30,984 nucleotides of DNA from Saccoglossus kowalevskii. Lineage: Eukaryota > Hemichordata > Enteropneusta > Harrimaniidae. The stretch spans positions 98,888 through 129,871 of the forward strand of contig NW_003134369.1 of assembly GCF_000003605.2 (NCBI RefSeq). Direction: 5' to 3'. The position numbers were made by a program, and so were the translations under genes. Shown piece by piece: positions 1-10,738 of this stretch (the first letter of the stretch is position 1; the number at the start of each line of letters is the position of its first letter). Below the pieces are notes generated by a model, which ran no database searches, was not told where the DNA came from, and saw nothing but the letters and a program-made list of their open reading frames with translations.

Positions 1-136
1 TACCACTATGTGATCATTCTGCTGAACTGTGTATCTTGGCACTTCAACTGACACATCCACTATGTAGGGACCTAACACTGAGTACAAACTAAATGCTTTA
101 TCTCCTCCACATGGCTGCACTGTATCAGCAAAGCAC
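1..136 (-). CDS. WSC-domain protein, exon 4 (partial, continues off the left edge)
   Basis: Fourth coding exon of a minus-strand gene. On the minus strand it follows the acceptor tattgttttgacag and opens with one base that completes an Arg codon begun in exon 3; the frame is then open for 45 codons to the window edge. It supplies the last two WSC cysteines (residues 102 and 110 of the joined protein), with the family's closing CGG-type motif (PCGGD) and a following aromatic (FSLYS). After that comes a beta-rich stretch, GPYIVDVSVEVPRYTVQ, which looks like the lead-in to a PKD/Ig-like domain. WSC followed by PKD-type domains is known from polycystin-1-like proteins, so that is one possible identity; other WSC receptors or enzymes remain possible. 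The exon assignment is strong; the family name is an inference. Confidence 0.82.
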
Positions 137-234
137 CTGTCAAAACAATACAAATTACAATATAAAATGCAGAGTTACATTTTTTTCCAAGAAAGGAATT
201 CCCACAGGATTTACAACAAAATATAATGGTCTGC

Positions 235-400
235 ACTGTAAAATCTGTATTACCCCGGTAGAAGCTGCAGTTTCTATTAAAATAGTACAATGCAACAGAG
301 GGGATGCGGTTTCTATTAGAACATCTACACAAATTAGAATTCAAAAAAAAATATTGGTGACTTCTATTAGGAATGCGGCTTCTAATACAGATTTTACAGT
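235..400. mobile_element. MITE-like element with 18-bp terminal inverted repeats (copy 1)
   Basis: The left end actgtaaaatctgtatta (235-252) is the exact reverse complement of the right end taatacagattttacagt (383-400). The 166-bp element contains two internal near-repeats of gcggtttctattag-type sequence followed by catctacac, and no coding capacity. A diverged copy lies at 6268-6446, so this is a dispersed family. I could not identify a clear target-site duplication, so the superfamily is left open. Confidence 0.7.
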
Positions 401-419
401 AATACTGTGAAGGGATTAA

Positions 420-800
420 TTATTCAATGGGTTTTAATTTTGCTTACCGGTATTTTGCTGACTGGAAAATGCGCTAATTGAAAACCCAGTGAATATGTAA
501 AATTTAGCATAGAACACATTATCTAAATGATAAAACTATGAATTTAAAACTCACTGAATATGCCTGAAATGGTAAATCAGCGAAATTTAAACCCAGTGAA
601 AATTAATAAGTAATACTTTAAAGTCATTTATTTGTACTATTTTGATGTTTTGAGCAACTTCACTGGGTTTTAATTTCACAAACTTGGCAGAGAAACAATT
701 AGTTTTATTGTTATTTTATATGTTCACATGGATTTGATTAAGGAAGGAATTTAACTAATCGGCAAAATTAGCAAAATTAAAAACCAGCAAATAAGTAATG
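420..800. repeat. Cluster of the AAAACCCAGTGAAT / CACTGGGTTTTAATTT motif
   Basis: Near-copies of one motif recur here in both orientations: around 425-440, 481-494, 546-560, 586-602 (plus sense) and 659-676 (inverted). A longer block at about 655-800 resembles about 5705-5850, with the same landmarks in the same order: CACTG.GTTTT, acaat.agttttatt, acatgttcac-type and aaaattaa. Further single copies occur near 3434, 6507, 12295, 15704 and 15760. It looks like an old interspersed repeat, not a gene. Confidence 0.6.
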
Positions 801-1975
801 TTTACAGTATTATAATAATGATATAGCCAACAGTTGTTCACAGTCAGTATTCACAACAAAATGATACTTGATCTTATCATTCTTATCATATATTTAGTTT
901 ATTTATTGTATATTGTGTCAGGTGATGTTAAATATCCCATCATATACTAATCTTTCATATCACTTGGTATGCTATGATGAAGTCATGTTGACCTTCAAGA
1001 AAACATTCCATTTTATATTTGTCGAAATCTTGCACATTGTATTTTGGTGTAAAAAGCATTTTTTGTCTCCTTAAATATTTCACTCTGACCATCTTGATAT
1101 TTTGTAAGACATATTCCCCACATGGTTGTATAATATTGAGACATAATACTGTAAATCACAATTTTGGAAAATACATATCTTCAAGAATTTCAAAATTTCA
1201 TAGCAATTTACATTTATCAGGGATCCTATGACTCAGAGTATCAGTGACTTTCGTGAAATTCTCTGACTTTATTAATGCCATAAAATCTTTAAATGTCATA
1301 AAATTTCTAGCAATGCAAAATAAACATTTTACAGTATTTCAAAGTAACAGTACCTCCTAGATACAACTATACATATAACTATGTGAGTGTACAATTTGTG
1401 TCAAAGTGTGAAGCAGTGAAAATTAAATGGTTTACAATACAGGTCACAAGGTTTGTAAAAAGTTCTTCTTTACATTTTATACTTGTACTGAAATAAAGTT
1501 TCAAACTCTACAAAATCTCTCATAAAGTCTACCAACAGATCACAGTCAAAAAAGCACTTGAATTAAGCATGCAACTGTCTCAAAACTTTATGTGTAGTCT
1601 TAAAATCTAAAATTTCTAGGATAAAACTTCTGAGGATAAAACTGATTCTTTCTTTGCCCTGGTCATTGAAATGATTTTTGATTATTTTATTCATAATGAA
1701 ATCATCGTTGACAAAAATATAGTATTAAACAGATACAAAATATATGTGACTGTACAGGCAAAAGTTTGCATGGTGTAAGATGTACCATATTTTTAATATC
1801 AATTAAAAAACTCAACATAATGATATAAACATTGTCAAATACAATGTGCCAATTAAACTTATGCAGCAACTGCAAAGAATACTAAATTTTAGTTTTAGCT
1901 CATTTGCATATCAGAGTGGTGATATATGAGTGAGTGATTCGCAAGTACAGATCATGATGTAATGATGTAGATTAC

Positions 1976-2074
1976 CTTGCATGGCACAATTCCTCATCTA
2001 ATGGAGTTAATGTTGAATAAAAGGAATAACCACAAGAACATTGAGTACCATTTAATATGCCAGCATATTGGTAT
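1976..2074 (-). CDS. WSC-domain protein, exon 3
   Basis: This 99-base exon reads on the minus strand between the acceptor gtttgttttcag and the donor AAG|gtaat. It opens with one base completing a Gly codon from exon 2, has 32 whole codons, and leaves two bases that join exon 4 as Arg; all three phases agree. Residues 68-100 of the joined protein carry the WSC signature YQYAGI...GTQCSCG, matching the family pattern (aromatic)xYAGhxxGxxCxCG, and then the cysteine of ELC. An N-glycosylation sequon, NGT, lies at residues 76-78. The exon is too short to stand out as an open frame, and the domain match plus phase agreement is what identifies it. Confidence 0.88.
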
Positions 2075-4124
2075 CTGAAAACAAACATAGAAATATGTTA
2101 TACATGTAATCGGTTGATATTAGAAAATGCATTTTCATCCTCGTATATTATATCACAGATTTTCTCTATTATAGTAGCACACACATTGTAGGGGATTATG
2201 TAACAGGGGTGTACCTATGGTCAAAATATCTTTATGTACAGTGTGCATGCACATGACTATGAAGCAATGAAAGATTCTTGCAAACTGAAAGACCTTTGGT
2301 TGAGTGTTGTCAGCGTGTCTTCCCAACCGTATTCATAGCAATTGTTCATCGTTGGCTTCAATATTTGCAGTATTCTCTTTAAAGTTTTTGCATTTTTTAC
2401 ATTGAAATTCACTCTTTGCTTCCAACTTTAGCTCACTGCTCCAAATTTTTTACAAAATCTGAAATATTCATTCACTTTAATACATTTTATGTGTGATGAT
2501 ATACATAAATTTAAAATTGCTATTGATAATATGTACAAAACTAAAGCTCTGCATAAAATCATTGTCAAATGTCTTTTTAATTTATTACTCATTTTCTTAC
2601 TTTTAGTGATGTCATAATAGAAATTATTATTTATATAAACTGAGTTGATTACACTGTAAGGCAGTGTTAATACACACAGTCAGGTCTTTCCAGGGAACTT
2701 TAGCAAAGACTGCCAGCCATCCAAACCTTGCAACTTGCAACAGACAGCATAGATACGTATGCTAACTTGTATAATGAGTAGCATATATAAAGTAGAGCCA
2801 GAGCAATAAACATTTTAAGTGATGCATGTGTAAATTACAATTATTGTTTCATAGCAATCTTCAATGTTATGTAAATACAGCAATCAAAACATGCCCAGTT
2901 AGAATCATTCACTGTGATAAAAATAACAACGCACAGCAGGAACTATATCAAGTGTTCACAGAACATGTGTTGAGTAGACTGGATTTCATATCAAAGTAAG
3001 GAAAACAACATGGTTTCCCTACTAATGTAATAAGGTACAATTGTGTCAAACACTGCCATCTGTACAGGATTTAGGGCAATAAGTCACAAGGTCAAGCCTG
3101 ACATGTTATATAAACTTATCCATTGCTAACTTTTATATAGTCTGTACATGTACATGTACTATATAGAATGGGAAATATTCACCAAGTTTAATTTTAGTTG
3201 ATATGACCAAGAATTAAATAGATTTGTTTCTGGTTTAAGGTTTCTAAAAAATGAAGCAGTCTTGCATTTTATTTTTATTTTAAGTTAACATGCACACAGA
3301 CCAAATACAGATACACTGGGGGGGGGGGGGGCATATCCCTAGGTTTTAAAAATACGGATTTGTGAAGGACACAATAAATTCAACACATTAAGTTGAATTT
3401 AGCATAGCTAGCTATCAGTGAAATTAGCGAACATAAAACCCAGAGAACTCTGTACAGTACTTCTATTTGAATATTACATTGTATACCTAGCAGCATTCTG
3501 CCCAAACCAATAAATTCCCTACTTACAGTTTATTATTAGGCAAAATATTATTATCCTGGAATACATATTTTTTGTAATTTTCATTACATTTTAATACTTA
3601 TATTTAACCTATAAATATCTGAAACCTAAAATAGCAGATGTTAAAAATATCTGTACAACAATGATATTAGTGTTATTACAGATTAACTTCCTCTAATAGG
3701 TGATTTTCCATTCAACTGTGGAATCTCGCGAGTTGCATGAAAGATGGGCACCGAACGTCTGCCACAAAAATCAAACGATTTGATTTTGAACTCAAATTTC
3801 TTTATTTCGTAACTCACATCAAAAGGCTGATCTTTGACAGGGGAATATTGCGTTTGAATACCATTACTTCATCGAAATTGACCATCATCAAATGTGTACA
3901 GCACATTATTAAGCATGGAAATACCCCCCAAAATACTTTTGCGTTTGTCGAATCAATTATGATGTTTGTCTCCACTACGACGCTATGACCTTTGTTTGTC
4001 CTGTTTTTATGTTCAATTTCAAACATAGCACAGGATCTTGCAGTGAACAGAAAATGGTCCATTAACAAATTGTATCAAGGGAATGGAGAAATATTCTCAG
4101 GGAGTAGTTGCATGGTAAACTCAC
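2075..4124 (-). other. Intron 2 of the WSC gene
   Basis: A 2,050-base AT-rich intron from the donor GG|gtgag of exon 2 to the acceptor tttcag of exon 3. It includes a 14-base G tract at 3318-3331 and palindromic acatgtacatgt at about 3146-3160. The open frames at 3737-3988 and 3814-4068 show no family features and overlap each other on opposite strands, so I read them as chance. Confidence 0.65.
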
Positions 4125-4248
4125 CCTCTTTGTCTGCATTGATTACAACAAATGGCAGCTGTCAATTCATTACTACTATCTATAATTGTGTAGGTCAAAA
4201 CAAGAGATGATTCTTGTTCAGAATAACATCCCTGATACCAAACAGGAT
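4125..4248 (-). CDS. WSC-domain protein, exon 2
   Basis: A 124-base exon on the minus strand. The acceptor has a strong pyrimidine tract (tctgttttctttaatttcag) and the donor is GAGG|gtgagt. It starts with AT, which joins the single G left by exon 1 to give Asp27, has 40 whole codons, and ends with GG, joined by A from exon 3 to give Gly68. It encodes the front half of the WSC domain: the opening WYQGCY (Cys34) and a central ICCNQC (Cys60, Cys61, Cys64), leading into the aromatic-YAG motif of exon 3. The typical WSC domain has eight cysteines; nine are visible here, the doubled Cys60/Cys61 being the extra. Such domains are extracellular and often carbohydrate-binding. Confidence 0.88.
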
Positions 4249-5699
4249 CTGAAATTAAAGAAAACAGAGATGTACATGTATTATATAAAAATGACACAAT
4301 TGTTTATGATTTGTGGGCATGCATAGGGACTGGTTGAAATGATAAAATAACAGTAATATATTGCAATATATTGTCCTCCACACCAGGCTGTAAATGACAA
4401 ATTTAACCCTTTTGGAAAGCTAGTGTACTGCAATTCAGTAGATTATTTACTAACAGGTGAATCATAATGTACAGATCTCAAACAGAGTATGAGGTTTTGA
4501 CAAGGTTACACCGCAGAACAACTAATTTATAACAACTTGCTGGAATTTATACGATAATAGGTTTCATCTCTGAGCAAATCATCTCTTTTCGTCTCTAATA
4601 TGAAAACGGAAAAGGAAGAATCATTATACTTTTAGGAGCTAATCAGCGACAGCCTTGTATTCGAATAGGTGAAGTGTTCTATGTTCGTATGCAATGAGGT
4701 GTTTGTATGCAAGGGATTTTCCAGCAAATCACCTTTGAAATGGGAAATCCCAGACATGTGCCAGACAGAAAGCATTATGTGTTCCCTACTGCAATACAGA
4801 CTGTGGATGCGGCTGAAAGTAGCTACCAGTGATTGGCTGCCCCATTATTTCTGAGACTTGCTGTAAGCCACTGGAATCAAGTCATCATTTTTTTTTTTCC
4901 TTTAGTTACATGACATTGTATTAAATTTATATTTACTGTTGTAATGTATTTACATTTTACCATACATTACATCCAGATTGTTCTTCTAGAGTTAAAAAAG
5001 TTACTAATATTATTAATTGACAATATATATTTCATATAAGTTTTTATCAACTTTATTTATTTTACTGGTTTGATTCATTAAATTCATGAACTTATTTTCT
5101 TGTTTTCAAAGTTTAATGACTTGGGCAAATGCCAGTAGCACATGCCACAATTAATGTCATACTTCTTATTAAATGTATATACTTCATTGCTAAAATATCC
5201 AATACTTAAGGATATACTTATAAGGATATACTTTTGTAGTAGGCACCAAAATTATGGTCCAATATTTTGTATATTTACAGATATTTTTCTATAAATTATT
5301 GTAATTTTTGTTGAAATTGATCAGAATTTTTCATTGACTACTGTGAAAGGTGGGAAAAGCTTTTTGTTCAAAGGGTTAAGGTCTCTCTGATTAAATTTGA
5401 AGAAATTATACTTTGCAGACGTAAATATATCAATGGTAAGCAAAAAAGAAATCCAAAATACACATAACACAGTCACTGTCTTCATAGGCCATGAAACTAT
5501 AGCAGCTACAGCATGTATGGTTAAATCTTCAATAATCAAACTTTAACGTAAATTGAACTTTAAGCCCTGACAGATACAAGGATACAAACTGTGTGGTGAT
5601 AAAGCCACAGTGCTTTGCTTTACCAGCACACAGGTGTAAATGTTACAATAGTTTATTGTTTGTTTGTTTCAAAAGTACAATAAAACTATTTATTTTCAC

Positions 5700-5850
5700 T
5701 ATTTAAGTTTGAGCATATTCACTGTGTTTTTCATAAATTCGTCAAGAAAACAATGAGTTTTATTATTATTTTACATGTTCACGTAGATTTTATAATTAAG
5801 AGGATTTTATTAATCAACAAAATTTAAACCCACTGAATAATGAATGCATC
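5700..5850. repeat. Second copy of the CACTGGGTTTT interspersed repeat
   Basis: The block resembles 655-800 with the same landmarks in the same order: ttcactg.gtttt, acaat.agttttatt, acatgttcacgt and a right end aatttaaacccactgaata. It is diverged, and its ends are not defined precisely by eye. Confidence 0.5.
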
Positions 5851-6267
5851 TACAGTATGTTAATCATTACAACTTCTTTTGGGAATAATTATGTAAAATA
5901 GTGTATTTAAATTATTAGCACCATAGTGGTTTAAATTAAAAAGCAGGTGGTTGGCAAAGGTATGAGACCTGTATCAACTTTAAACTAGTGACTTTGATTG
6001 TTGCTCAGATCAACATGTACGAAGAGAAAGCATCTAGTTCAATTAGGAAAGTGGTGGAGTGATTGTAATACACTAATATTTCAGTATTTGGTGCAGATCC
6101 TATAGGGTTGTGGGCACATATATAATGAGAAAATTAATACCCATTCATACGCATTTGTAGATAGGACTGGAAGATTACCACTGGTACTACATGTATATAT
6201 GAAACCAAAAGAGCCAATCAACAAATACTGTAAATGTATTAATTAAATAACCATATTTACTCTATGT

Positions 6268-6446
6268 ACTGTAAGATCTGTATTGGAAGCTGCGGTTTCT
6301 ATTAAAATGGTACAATGCAACAGACGGAAAGCGGTTTCTATTTGAGCATCTACACGCATGAGAAATGTTGATTTTTTTGTTCTCAAATGTTCAAAAAAAA
6401 TGGTGCGATTTCTATATGAGATGCAGCTTATAATACAGATTTTAGG
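6268..6446. mobile_element. MITE-like element (copy 2)
   Basis: The left end actgtaagatctgtatt and right end taatacagattttaggt are inverted and match the ends of the 235-400 element with a few substitutions. The interior keeps the same order: gctgcggtttctattaaaat, gtacaatgcaacaga, gcggtttctatt and gcatctacac. It is about 179 bp with no coding capacity. Confidence 0.65.
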
Positions 6447-7334
6447 TACGTGCGTCTATAGTCAAAATAAGTCATATATTATGAAATATAATATTTTGAT
6501 CATATTCACTGGGTTTTATTGTGATTACTGATTCCTCATTAAAAGAATGAACTACATGTCTATTGTAATTTCACATTATTACAAGGAGTTTTCAATAAAA
6601 AAGAAAACCAAATAAAAGTTTACTGAATGATAGATGAGGATGGGTAGTCGCACCCAAACTATGACAATGCTATCGGTGTTTAACACATATTTACAAACAA
6701 TATACTATTATATTGAATGTTTAATACATCCACTGATAACTTGAGATTGTTAAACAAGGTGGAAAAATTGTCAATTTTCTATGTGTGTAAATCAAACAAC
6801 ATTTTGAATGAAAAAAATGTTAAATACTTTAAAATTGCACACATTTGGAACAGGTAAAACGTCCTCCATTAGGTAATGGATATCTACATTAACACATTAT
6901 AACACCCCTTGTGATATTCACCCAGAATGCATAGCAAACAGAATTCTATGGCTTGGTCACATACTACTGATAACTGATACTTGATAGCATAGAGTCTAGT
7001 ACAATAGCGTAGTAAAACGCTTTGTACAATGTTAAGAGTACAATGCACCCAATTGTAAGTCTAAAAGTACTATCCAATCAAACACAGAATACTAAAACTC
7101 ATCAGGTTTGCATATTAAGTACAGTATCACTTCTTGTTTAAGATACTACATTTTTTTTTTTTTTTTTTTTTTGCAATATTTAAATCTAATGGTTGCTATG
7201 GGTAACATGTGACTAAACTAAACCTGAGTAAACTGGATACATGTCTACATAGAAGGTCAGACATATCCATTTTAAACACAAATTAAATAACTACTAGTAG
7301 TTGACCAATAATCAACTCAATAACCACACTATCA

Positions 7335-7715
7335 TCATCCAGAATACACTGTGGAAAAAAAACAGTTGGAAAGGTTATAAATTGGGATTGTCATACTTGA
7401 GGGGTTCCAACAGCTTACTTTAAATGATGCAGATACATTCAAGACACTATAACTAGGGGACATTATCTCAATCTTGGGCATATAACACACAATATTGACA
7501 AGAAGGAACAATTCACAAGTGTGGTTACGCAGCCCTGCATCAAATGCTGAATAGAAAACAATTAAGTATGACTGTGGTAGCGCTAGCAACCATCGATATC
7601 TACTTGACATTTGCCTTAACTCTCGAACCTTCGCAATAGTGGTATATTTAACCCAATGTGGTGCAAACTCTCTCACATGCTGCCACACGTAGAAAAGAGA
7701 TTGTCTATAAAACAT
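7335..7715 (-). other. Unrecognised 126-codon open frame with exon-like borders
   Basis: I do not recognise the product. On the minus strand the frame stays open for 126 codons in AT-rich DNA. It includes an acceptor-like ggttccatgttttatag just inside the 5' end and a good donor-like AAA|gtaagc about 90 codons later. The segment between them is richer in CG dinucleotides than its surroundings. The translation has hydrophobic runs (YLIVFY, LFLLVNIVCYM) but no domain I can name. It could be an alternative or nested exon, a decayed transposon ORF, or chance. Confidence 0.2.
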
Positions 7716-8037
7716 GGAACCAAAACCGTATCCAAAATTCAGTTTCAGAAAAATAAAGCCATTTAATTAAATTCTATTGAATTACATAATATTCAAATAA
7801 AGATTTATTCATTATTATATTATAGAATTATCAATACCAGTGGATTTTATTTCGTCATTGCAGCAGATTATTCACAATAATGTATCCCATTATTGAGCAA
7901 CAAGGCCCTATGCCATGGATATGAATACAATGTTGTTTTTGAAAACAAATAAAGAAGAAATTATTTAAAAAGAGAGGAAATTGTTAGATAACAAGTATTT
8001 AATACTAAAATCAACATCAAATAAAACGGTCTATTGC

Positions 8038-8720
8038 CAATAACAGTGGAGTTCAATATCAAAATCAGACAATTTTGTGAGGATATCATCGTCTACTCTG
8101 AGCGTTCCATCTAGTACACGCGCCTCTAGATTTTGCAACCTATGCCCTGTCCAGGTGGCCTCCAGACTAGGTCACCCTGTTAACCGGGGGCGATTTATCC
8201 AAGCAAATGCGACAAATGAAATGGGGGTATGTCTACCATCCCAGAGAGATAAATTTGTTCTGATTTTGTAGTGAGTAGTACTACACAATTTTCAAAACGA
8301 GATCGATGCAAGACCGGCATGACTTGTATTTCCTCGGTGCCGACTTAACCCCGTAAATGTCACAGTCTGGGGCACAGTTTGCATAAACAAATGAAAGAAT
8401 CTGTGTTCTTTGGGTGTTTTTTTTAATTTAAAATCACTGTTGTTTCTCCTAGAATAGCTAAGACCCACTAGCTTTCTGGCCATGTTTGTTTGCTCACTAC
8501 GCCTGTAAGTTTCATTTGGTATTTGTATTTGGTACATTGTATAAGTATTCGTCAAATCATCGGCATCCCGTAGAATTTGAAAATAACTATTACACAGACA
8601 GGACATTTGCCATGATGGTTAGAAAAAAGACTTTTGGGATAGGGTAACGATCTAGCGTAGCGTAGTGTAAGGCCGCAGTAGACACCCAGACGGCATACCA
8701 GTTACGGTGTATCGTTCGCT
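8038..8720. other. CpG-richer patch inside intron 1
   Basis: CG dinucleotides and overall GC rise here against the flanking AT-rich intron, most clearly at 8090-8360 and 8640-8720. Two short frames lie inside. One is minus, 8292-8606 (104 codons). The other is a minus frame ending in a stop near 8038 with about 45 open codons and a coding-like composition (DGTLRVDDDILTKLSDFD). No family is recognised and no splice chain can be built. It may be a nested gene or promoter, or the relic of an insertion. Confidence 0.25.
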
Positions 8721-9063
8721 CGGGCAATTACTACAAAGCTACTTCACATCAAACATCAGTCACTCGTTCATTCGCAATGTAAATGATTTAAATACAATAA
8801 TATTTGTTGGTTAAAACTAGTTTCTTTCGTAGTTTGCCATATTAGGTTGTGGAAACAGATTCAGATTCACAGGCCAGTGACTGTGAAACTGTTCTGTTCA
8901 CTGTGGATTCGTTCATTATTGTTTAATTATTTATTTTATTAATTTATTCAAGTCAATTAAGTAATAATAGTATTCTAAAAATGAACATAGATCAAAGTAC
9001 AATAAAGCATGGTTGTCATTCCATGTCAAAAACAATCAGAAGAAGAAACAAAACATACACTAG

Positions 9064-9094
<31 letters not shown>

Positions 9095-9322
9095 TGCCCG
9101 CAAATGGGTTATAAATGCACACATGTATTCATAAAGTAAATGTATGGATTACTTATTTAGATATATGTGAGGCAGTTGTTTTTTTAATTTGCAATGCAGA
9201 AGAAGACTATGAAGAAATTTAAAGACTTTTCAAAGATTTTTTTATTTTTCCTGTAATTTAAAGACAACTCAAAGACTTTCCAGACCTCAAAAAATCCAAA
9301 GACTTTCAAAGGATTTTCCAAA
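9064..9322. repeat. Poly(A) run and degenerate AAAGACTTTC repeats
   Basis: A run of 29 A occupies 9064-9092. Further on, 9219-9322 contains imperfect direct repeats of an aaagactttcaaag-like motif. Neither has coding potential. I saw no retrocopy sequence upstream of the A-run. Confidence 0.6.
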
Positions 9323-9365
9323 CGCTATGGATCCTGCAACTTTATAACATGTTTGTTATTTAGAA

Positions 9366-10010
9366 ATGTGTGTTTAATATATTATGTTAAACAGTATTTA
9401 TGACACAAATCTCGCTAGATTCTCACGTGACTTTTTATTCACGTGACTTCATAGTTCATTGTTGTTTTCTTTCGGTGCCATTTTAAAGTCAATTTTAAAG
9501 TCAAAGTATTTTATTCGTTGATCTTTCACTACAAACTCTTCCACGTGAATTCACCATGCAACGTAACATTGTAACTACTCGAAGCAGAGGCAGGAAACGT
9601 AAGGCATCCGCCGTCTCGACTGCAAATTCGCCTACGGAGGCTATTGATAACGGTACAAGCAGTCAGCCATCTACAAGTACGCGATCTCGGAGACTTGATT
9701 CAGACAACCCCGCAAATTGGACTGCGTCTACCCTGCGTGACAAGCTCTCGCAACTCGGGATAACGATGCTGACGAACATGACCAGGAAGAGTTTGCTTCA
9801 AGTTTTTGAACTCAATCACGGCTCTAATGTCACGTCAGGCCGTATGCCCAACATTCCGGCCAGAGAAGTGCGTTCACATGATGGGGGCTCATGACATGTC
9901 CATCCTGGTATGTTTCTTGTAAGCCAATGGATTTCGTTGTGTGCCCCCCTGTTTTGCCAAAGTAATAAACTTTATTTTTCATGTGTACCTATCTGTGTTT
10001 GTGTCATAAA
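9366..10010 (+). mobile_element. Composite element, unit 1 (carries the SAP-like ORF)
   Basis: The first of two head-to-tail units that share both ends. The 5' block A1 (about 9366-9525) and 3' block B1 (about 9870-10010) recur in unit 2 as A2 (about 10011-10180) and B2 (about 10590-10732). B1 and B2 differ at only about three positions over about 140 bp; A1 and A2 are somewhat more diverged. A1 contains two CACGTGAC-type E-box sites. B1 contains the poly(A) signal AATAAA (gtaataaactttattt). The middle of unit 1 is the ORF at 9556-9894. The layout A-ORF-B-A-x-B could be tandem copies of a non-autonomous element or split direct repeats of a tyrosine-recombinase retroelement; the class is unresolved. 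Confidence 0.65.
9556..9894 (+). CDS. Small basic protein with a SAP-like motif, encoded by the composite element
   Basis: A 112-codon ORF starting at ATG in a good context (ttcaccATG), followed 3' by a poly(A) signal. Residues 10-16 are a basic nuclear-localisation-like patch (SRGRKRK). Residues 17-50 are Ser/Thr-rich and probably disordered. Residues 54-86 look like a SAP DNA-binding helix-turn-helix: NWT, then L60-R61, L64, L67-G68-I69, T73-N74, R77-K78 and L80-L81 with family-like spacing. The last 8 or so codons lie inside repeat block B1, which also occurs without this ORF in unit 2, so the reading frame may have lost its original 3' part by deletion. A role in DNA binding for the element is inference. 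Confidence 0.55.
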   Translation: MQRNIVTTRSRGRKRKASAVSTANSPTEAIDNGTSSQPSTSTRSRRLDSDNPANWTASTLRDKLSQLGITMLTNMTRKSLLQVFELNHGSNVTSGRMPNIPAREVRSHDGGS

Positions 10011-10738
10011 TGTGTGTTTAATATATTATGTTAAACAGTATTTATGACGCAAATCTCGCCAGATTCTCATGTGACTTTTTATTCACGCGACTTCATATTT
10101 CATTGTTGTTTTCTTTCGGCGCCATTTTAAAGCCAATTTCCCCGTTGTTGCTACCTAAATAAGTATTTTATTCGTTGATCCCACCACCATCCCCAAACAC
10201 ACCTCCTCGAGACTTCGCCATAGTTTCATGGGGCTCATATCCCCCCAAGATAATATTTTTACTTAGTTATACTGTTATCTATAGTTGTACTTTTATCTAG
10301 ATAGAGATTTATGTATTTTATTAATACCTCATTAACCATCCATTTGCAGCCATGCTGCTTCAAACAGCTAACTTCGGTAGTTCGCAGCCACGCTGCATCT
10401 ACATTTTTTTTGTACCATAACTACTAACTTCTTGCAGCCAATGCTGCTCCTCCACAGTATAGCCACATCCTTCGCTGTCTATACCTCAAATTGCAGTCAT
10501 GCTGCAATCTCTCATTACACTACAGCCCCAGCGGCTGAAGCTTCATAACTAACACAGATTTTTGAGTTGCGTATTATTTCAGAGTTCTTGCGTTCACATG
10601 GTAGGGGCTCATGACATGTCCATCCTGGTATATTTCTTGTAAGCCAATGGATTTCGTTGTGTGCCCCCCTGTTTTGCCAAAGTAATAAACTTTATTTTTC
10701 ATGTGTACCTATCTGTGTTTGTGTCATAAATGTAAAAT
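10011..10738 (+). mobile_element. Composite element, unit 2 (different interior)
   Basis: This unit begins with the same tgtgtttaatatattatg block as unit 1 and ends with the same AATAAA-containing block. Its middle (about 10181-10590) is unrelated to that of unit 1 and has no ORF, but carries a series of GCAGC...GCTGC hairpins. The right end runs into the N gap, so the true terminus and any flanking target duplication are not visible. Confidence 0.6.
10346..10537. repeat. Series of five short GCAGC/GCTGC palindromes
   Basis: Short stem-loops occur at 10346-10358 (gcagccatgctgc), 10384-10396 (gcagccacgctgc), 10434-10447 (gcagccaatgctgc), 10493-10505 (gcagtcatgctgc) and 10523-10537 (cagccccagcggctg). 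Stems are 5 bp with loops of 3-5 bases, and the sequences between them are unrelated. This sits in the interior of unit 2 only. It may form structured RNA or serve as protein-binding sites; the function is unknown. Confidence 0.7.

Larger units (their letters stand above)
137..1975 (-). other. Intron 3 of the WSC gene
   Basis: This 1,839-base stretch lies between the exon 3 donor (AG|gtaat) and the exon 4 acceptor (gacag). It is AT-rich with no credible coding. It carries a small inverted-repeat element at 235-400 and a cluster of the AAAACCCAGTGAAT motif at about 420-800; I see nothing assignable from about 800 to 1975. Confidence 0.7.

Noticed and set aside
72-410. ORFs 72-344 (minus) and 93-410 (plus)
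   Set aside because: They overlap each other and cross the intron 3/exon 4 boundary and the MITE; the real coding there is exon 4 in its own frame.
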